Below, piece by piece: positions 58,554 to 64,000 of a stretch of 64,000 nucleotides of DNA (the first letter of the stretch is position 1; each line of letters opens with the position of its first letter). A program made the translations under genes and the position numbers. Source of the stretch: Acheta domesticus. Its lineage: Eukaryota; Arthropoda; Insecta; Orthoptera; Gryllidae. Where the stretch lies: assembly GCA_031308135.1 (NCBI GenBank), contig JAHLJT010009419.1, positions 65,492,723 to 65,556,722 on the forward strand, in the 5' to 3' direction. The notes beneath the pieces were generated by a model that made no database searches, was not told the DNA's origin, and saw nothing but the letters and a program-made list of their open reading frames with translations.

Positions 58554-59860
58554 CGTGTGAACAGTCACGCCCTATCTTTTGTTCTCTACTTCAAAATGAT
58601 GAAAATACGTAAAGTTACATTTTTTCAATTTTGAGTCGTATGCTCCAATTTATTCTCTTTTAAATGCTTCAAACCGTTTCTTGCTGCGTTTCTTAGTTTT
58701 GAGCATTTTTTTCCAAGCGAGTGTCAACTATTAAGCCCTTAGTGAGTGAAAGTCAGATGCATTTTTCCGAACTGGTAATTTTTGGCATAATCATGCGTCA
58801 AACATCATAAATCACAAATAAAAAAGAAAATAATAAAATTATTTTTGCAGGATGTAACCCATGATTTGGTCTAGTGAATGAACTAGAATAGTTAATGTGC
58901 CACTGAAAGTTGCAGTGATATGAACTGAAATGTCAATAATGTTGATAAACAATTATTTTTCACAAATAAACAAATCCTGACTCTTTAGTTTTCACAGTAC
59001 CTTTACCAACCTAGTTCATTCACTGTAATATAAATTGTAATTATTTAAAAATAATAATTAACAAAATATACCAATTCGCTGTAGAGGTATGATGTCTGAA
59101 GTAAAAACCTGCATTTTGGACAATTAACCATATACAAATAGAGAAAGGAAACCTTTTAAAAATTATTTGATCGCTAAAAGCAAAAAGATACCAAATGTAC
59201 AAGGGAAAACAAAGTAGATACAAAATTCTTGATTTTTATTTTTCAGATAGACATTGGCCAAACGCGCTTGATTATCGCTAACCTACAAAGTGTCACTGAC
59301 TGAATGTCAATGACGTAAGATATGTTTTCCAAACTAATAATATTTTCTATTGTGAAACGTTTTTGTTCTTAACTGGCACTTATTTGTAAAGAGAGGACGA
59401 TATATCAGAGTTTCTCGCTTTCTCATTTCGAGCAAATAAAATATATCACCAGTAGGAGTTTCTATTGAAGCTAAACCAAAAGACATTTTTGCCCTAATCT
59501 TATATCAGCGAGGCATACACGATGTCCTTGAGCATAAATATCAAATTTCACAGGCCTCCTGAAAACGTGACCATTGCGCACGATTGGTCGTTGTGGTCTT
59601 TGGTGTTCCTAAATGACCACCAAATCATCAATAAAACATAGTCGCAAAGTTAATAAAATTATACATTCGATTGTAGTAAAAATATTACAGTGACAATGTT
59701 TCTGAAATATGGGAGAGCTGAGAGGAATTCACAGGTAGACATGCACGTTGTTATTTGTTTAATTAATTTATTAATGATTGACTTACTAAAAACTTCAAAA
59801 TTTTCAATAATCGATTGAACGTCTTCAGTACAGTATTTTCTCACCTAGTAACTCCCTTGT
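58554..59860. other. Unassigned AT-rich spacer
   Basis: I see no gene, RNA or clear repeat here. Confidence 0.45.
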
Positions 59861-60480
59861 CATTTGCATTCGAATCACGCTTTTTTCTCCGCTTTCTTTA
59901 TTCCTTATCATTTCATATCTCTCCCTACTTTAATTCTTTTTTTTCTCCAACACTTCACTTCTTTCTCTCCTCACCATCTTTCTATCCTCTATCCCTCTCT
60001 CTCTCATCTCTTCACCTGGCGGCTGTCTCCCCTTCCAGAACTCTCTTCCCAAATTCTCGTCTCCATCCTCTCCTCTCCTATATCTTCTTTCGGCTCTCCT
60101 CGCTCCCGTCTTTACTTCTCTCCCCTCTCTCCGTGTCTTTTTTCTTCTTCCATCCTCTCACCTTTGTCTTGTAGCTCTTCACTACTCCCTCCCTTCCTCT
60201 CTTCCTAACTGAGTGATTATCGCGGACGCTCTGCCTCTTTCTGCCTCTGCCCTCGCGTAGTCGTTCGTCCTACAGCCCAGGCGCACCGTCGCGAATGCCC
60301 CCGCTGCGCACCGCTTCGCATCCCACTCCGACGCACCCGCCGCCAGCGCCGCCGGCGCCTCCCTCGCACGCCCCAGTTGCAGCAGAAGCGGAGCGGCCAC
60401 GCCCCTCCGCCCCCGCTCATTAGACGCCTGGCGGCGGCGGCGGCGGCGACTTCACGGCTTGTGGTGCGGCGGAATGGCGG
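59861..60480. other. Polypyrimidine tract followed by a GC-rich CpG block
   Basis: About 340 bp of C/T-rich plus strand (59880-60205) leads into GC-rich sequence (60210-60470) with a (GGC)n run near 60430-60447. The long Ser/Leu/Phe/Pro-rich frames on the plus strand and Ala/Arg-rich frames on the minus strand reflect composition. Confidence 0.5.
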
Positions 60481-60610
60481 GAGCGGAGTTCTCTTTGGCA
60501 ATGGTAGCGGGTGAGGTGACAGCGATGGAGAAGACCGGGGGCGGGGGACGTGGGATTTGGGATGGTGGGGAAGGACGGCGGTGACAATGACAGATGATGC
60601 GATAGGCCAT

Positions 60611-60790
60611 GGGCGGGGGCTGTGACGGCGGGGGCTGTGACGGCGGGGGCTGTGACGGCGGGGGCTGTGACGGTGGGGGCTGTGACGGTGGGGGCGGTGA
60701 CGGCGGGGGCTGTGACGGCGGGGGCTGTGACGGCGGGGGCTGTGATGGCGGGGACTGCGGCGGTGGGGACTCTGACGGGGGCGGCGACGA
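60611..60790. repeat. 15-bp GC-rich minisatellite, about 11 units
   Basis: The unit GGGGGCTGTGACGGC is repeated with few changes, becoming more degenerate to the right. Because the unit is a multiple of three and has no stop in most frames, it yields Gly/Cys/Asp repeats on the plus strand and Pro/Ala/Val/Thr or Pro/Ser/Gln repeats on the minus strand. None of these has independent coding support. Confidence 0.92.
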
Positions 60791-61120
60791 CGACGGTGAT
60801 GGTGGTCGCTGCGCGGCCCCTAACACCTGCGGTCGGCTGCGGACCACAACGCACCATCGCGAGGATCGGATGAGGTTATTTTGGCATTCGACAAGGCAAC
60901 GTGGTGACCGTCCAGGGAGAGAAAAAATGCCTTGCTCTCCGAAACGAGGTCTTGCCGAGCTGCCGCTGCGCTAATTCCACACGAAAGTTCCAGCGACGGT
61001 AGTCACTGCGGTCAGCGCTGGCCTGGAAACGTCGCGCGCTCGGAAATATTGCCTGCGTTTCAACTAACTTGATGCTTCATCAGGATGCTTTATAGCGATG
61101 TGATTACTCACAGAGCATTT

Positions 61121-61442
61121 CTTCTTAAAGAAACTTCAGCGAGGCGATGCAAATGAAAGAATTATTCCTGTGGGTTGCTCGCCCGCATGGAGGTGAGGCA
61201 ACCCTGAATGTAGTGTCGTATGCGTCCTTACATAGAATGTTTATCATGTAGAATATATTCCTTACATAGAATGCGTGAAGGTGAGGCAGCCCTGAATGTA
61301 TGTGTGGTGTGTGACCTTTGAAAAAGTGCTCTTCTTAAAGAAACGTCAGCAAGGTGATACAAACGAAAGAATTACTCCTGTGGGTTGTTCGCCCGCATGG
61401 AGGTGAGGCAACCCTGATAGTAGTGCCATGCGCGTCCTTACG
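61121..61442. repeat. Two-copy repeat, 210-bp spacing
   Basis: CTTCTTAAAGAAACKTCAGC at 61121 and 61331 is followed in both copies by GAAAGAATTAYTCCTGTGGG, TCGCCCGCATGGAGGTGAGG, CAACCCTGA and GCGTCCTTAC. A shorter version of the GAAGGTGAGGCARCCCTGAAT block lies between them near 61277. Each copy contains the palindrome CTTCTTAAAGAA. Confidence 0.85.
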
Positions 61443-62400
61443 TAGACGATTAGCTGCTGAATAATTCAAAAAATATTCATTTTTGAAATTGACTGTGTTG
61501 AAATTCCCTTGCAAATGATAGCTTTTCTTCACGGTCAAGTATCATTTCCAACATTCGTGTGTTTATAACTACCGTTGTTTTAACGCTGAAACTTGTTTTT
61601 TGTACTGGCGACTGGATTCACATTTACTTTCCAATGTATCACCCTCTATCCTAATACGTGTCATTACAATGCCTGCAACGCCTATCCGAAAGACTATTAT
61701 AAAAGTGACATCATCTACCTTAACAGTCCACTGTACTCACGGCGGAAACAAACCTCATGAATTACGTGCAAGTCTGTGAGTGGACTACTTACCAATCACG
61801 CGCGTCCTCAAACTGAACTGAACTGTAATTCCAGAACGAGTGGGCAGAAACAACAGAGGAAGAAACTGTGTCATTATGGAACCAGCAATTCAGTTTAAAA
61901 TTATTTAAATAAACAATAGTCTATGTTATTTTCCAACAGTTTAATTCATACGCATGAGTATTCATTAAATAAAATGTATATATGATCATTTACATTTTAG
62001 AGCTTCTTCCGAATTTAAAATTATTGTGAGTCAAATAAAATCATAAACACATACTATATTTAAACGGTTCCAGCAAAAAATAAAAATCTGCAAATTTTTT
62101 TTAATTATACACTTCTAATTATCTCGACTGTTGTCCATGAAATTTGATACTCAAATAGTTCAATTTTTTTTAATCAAAGTTTGCCCCTGACTGTTGAAAT
62201 TTTTGAAACAGACATAAACACCCATATATTATTAAGTTTATTTGTATATTTTTGGAAGGCGTTTCCGTATGAGTAATGTATTATTCTCGAACCCAGCAAT
62301 TAATTACTTTGATCAACATTAAATGAAAAAATTAAAAAATATATCTAATTGAATTTCGTTGGCAGTAAAGTAGGAAGTAAAGAATTGCGTATTAAGTAAA
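61443..62400. other. Unassigned AT-rich spacer
   Basis: I see no gene, RNA or clear repeat here. Confidence 0.45.
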
Positions 62401-63960
62401 GTAGATTATTGGTTCAGGTGCTTCATTCTGTTTCCCTGCGCGATCCCTCTCGGTGTTATTTTCCGCGAGACCGGCTGTCGGTGTCAAGTAGTCTCCCACA
62501 GCAATTTCACAAGATCTCGGCGCCGCCGATGTCCTTCCGACCAGAAAGTAACCGACCGCTTCGTTTTCGGTCGCCGAAAACTTCCCACGGATCACGCGGA
62601 CTTCTTTAGGCCATATCCACCGAAACCGGCAATGCCGTCTCCTCCTTTTCCTCCACTTCCATATCTTACTTTGCTGCGACTCAGTCTCTGACACTTCTGA
62701 CGCTACATCACCATTTCCTCTTCTCCCAGCTATTTTGATTTTTCCATCCACGCCACTATGCTACTGTTCTCGCCTGTCCCGTCACCATGATCAATGCCAT
62801 CTCCTCTCCCAGCTTCACTTTTATTCACTGCCACCATCATCACCTCCCCTGTTGCCATGGCCCTGCCATCTCTGTTTCCAGCACCACATCCTACGTCACC
62901 GCCACCAGCTTCCCATAGCTCCACTTCTTCTTTTGCCTTAACTAGCGTGCCCGCTAACGTCTCTTCCACTGTCGCTTACTACCTGTTCTTCCTCCTCCGC
63001 TCATCTCTCTCCGTCTCATCATATATCTCTTCTAACTCCAACGCCACCCCCACGTTACTTCTATCCTCCTCACCTTGTGTTTGTCCCTCTCTTTTCTTCG
63101 TCCACCGTCTTAACGCAGCTACTCCCGCCGCCTCTACAGCTTCCCCGCCTTCCCCATCGTGGCCGACGCCCCTGCCACCACCCCCTTCTCCCCCGCAGTC
63201 TTCTCACCCACCCCCGTTTCATCACCTCCGCATTTGCAGACTCACTGCCCTGTTTATCGCCTCTTCATTTTCTGACTTCTTTTACACCTCACTCTGTGTC
63301 CGCCTCCCTCATGTGGATCATCACTGCCTAGACTTCGCCTCGTAGTCTCCTCTGCCCACCATGGCTTCCACCATCGCCTTCTCCGCTGCTTCCTTTGTCG
63401 CCTCTTCATCGCCAACGTATTCTTCATCGCAGCCGAGGCCACCACCTCCACCTCCACCATCACCACCACCACCACCACCACCACCACCACTACCACCGCC
63501 ACCGCCATTACCATCACCATCACTACCATTACCGTCACCACCTCCACCACCATCACCATGACCGCCGCCATCACCACCATCATCACCTTCGACTTTGCTC
63601 TTACCGTTTCTATCGCTCAACCCATGTCATCTTCACCATCAAATTGCTTGCTTCTCGCCTATTTCGTTGCCTCAGTCGTTGTCTCTTCAGTCACGTTCAT
63701 TTCATCAACACTAGTGGCTCTCTCATCACCTCACCCCACCACCACAAGCAAAATCATCACCTCTATCGCCATCACCTTATCGCCTTCATCTACACCACCG
63801 CCTCAGCCGTCGTCTTCGCTGTTGCCTTCGCCGCCGCCGCCTCCACCGCAGTCACCACAGCCGCTGACAACCAGACCTGCGGTTTCCAAAGATTGCGGGA
63901 TTTTCTTTCTGGAACAGCAGAAGACCTCGGATCCTCACGAAAATCGCCTCGTTTCCTGAT
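62401..63960. repeat. Pyrimidine-rich, CCA/CCT low-complexity region
   Basis: A moderately GC-rich start (62440-62660) leads into a long C/T/A plus strand with imperfect CCACCATCACC-type repeats, densest as (CCA)n at about 63440-63560. Ser/Pro/His frames on the plus strand and Gly/Val/Met frames on the minus strand (for example 62794-63345, 63395-63973, 63254-63586 and 63321-63620) are readings of the repeat in different frames, with no domain. Confidence 0.7.
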
Positions 63961-64000
63961 GTTAAAAAATTAAAATTAAAATGCTTGGAAGTACGCAAGA

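Noticed and set aside
60611..60790. CRISPR-like array of short direct repeats
   Set aside because: The units are head to tail with no unique spacers, and the genome is eukaryotic.
60420..60974. Pro-Ala-Val-Thr / Gly-Cys-Asp repeat proteins
   Set aside because: They are explained fully by the 15-bp minisatellite; several frames are equally open.
63254..63973. His/Pro-rich and Gly/Val-rich proteins near the right edge
   Set aside because: CCA/CCT microsatellite sequence read in different frames.

Overview
This is a gene-poor, AT-rich, repeat-dense stretch of an insect nuclear genome. The insect assignment rests on one clear host gene of the insect-specific Osiris family (DUF1676). The very long intron, the many decayed non-LTR and hAT elements and the strong contrast between GC-rich exons and AT-rich surroundings suggest a large polyneopteran (orthopteran-type) genome. 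That last step is inference; nothing here fixes the species.

Layout. 1-610 holds a reverse-transcriptase fragment of a CR1/Jockey-group LINE. 1450-6290 is a full-length Jockey-type LINE on the minus strand with a perfect 14-bp target-site duplication, a gag-like ORF1, an AUGA overlap, and an ORF2 broken by one frameshift. 8.6-17.5 kb is non-coding and carries degenerate ~250-360 bp tandem arrays, a tRNA-derived SINE-like unit and LINE 3' tails. 18464-22636 is a decayed single-ORF LINE (Myb-like N terminus, RT with YMDD, zinc knuckle, restriction-like endonuclease) sitting inside a (TTA)n microsatellite, as Dong/R4-type elements do. 23.3-26.1 kb has a foldback-like segment and a tRNA-derived SINE.

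26.4-43.6 kb is the Osiris gene on the plus strand: a CpG-rich 5' region, exon 1 (26986-27445), a 14.6-kb phase-1 intron, exon 2 (42080-42546) and a 3' UTR with two AATAAA signals. The spliced product is about 308 aa, with a signal peptide, a two-cysteine segment, a long hydrophobic segment and a C-terminal AYR motif. The intron contains two identical 212-bp direct repeats 650 bp apart, a 40-bp snapback palindrome with (TA)n, a hAT MITE with near-perfect 8-bp TSDs, a tandem array and a SINE copy.

43.6-64 kb has no recognisable host gene. It holds recurrent GC-rich plus polypyrimidine blocks, a dispersed repeat family near 48 kb, a cluster of hairpins near 50 kb, a 969-bp hAT relic with a truncated minus-strand ORF, a 15-bp minisatellite, duplicated LINE-tail-like sequence, and CCA/CCT-rich sequence at the right edge. 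No new multi-gene system is visible. The most checkable unusual items are the identical 212-bp repeats, the microsatellite-targeted LINE and the hairpin cluster.
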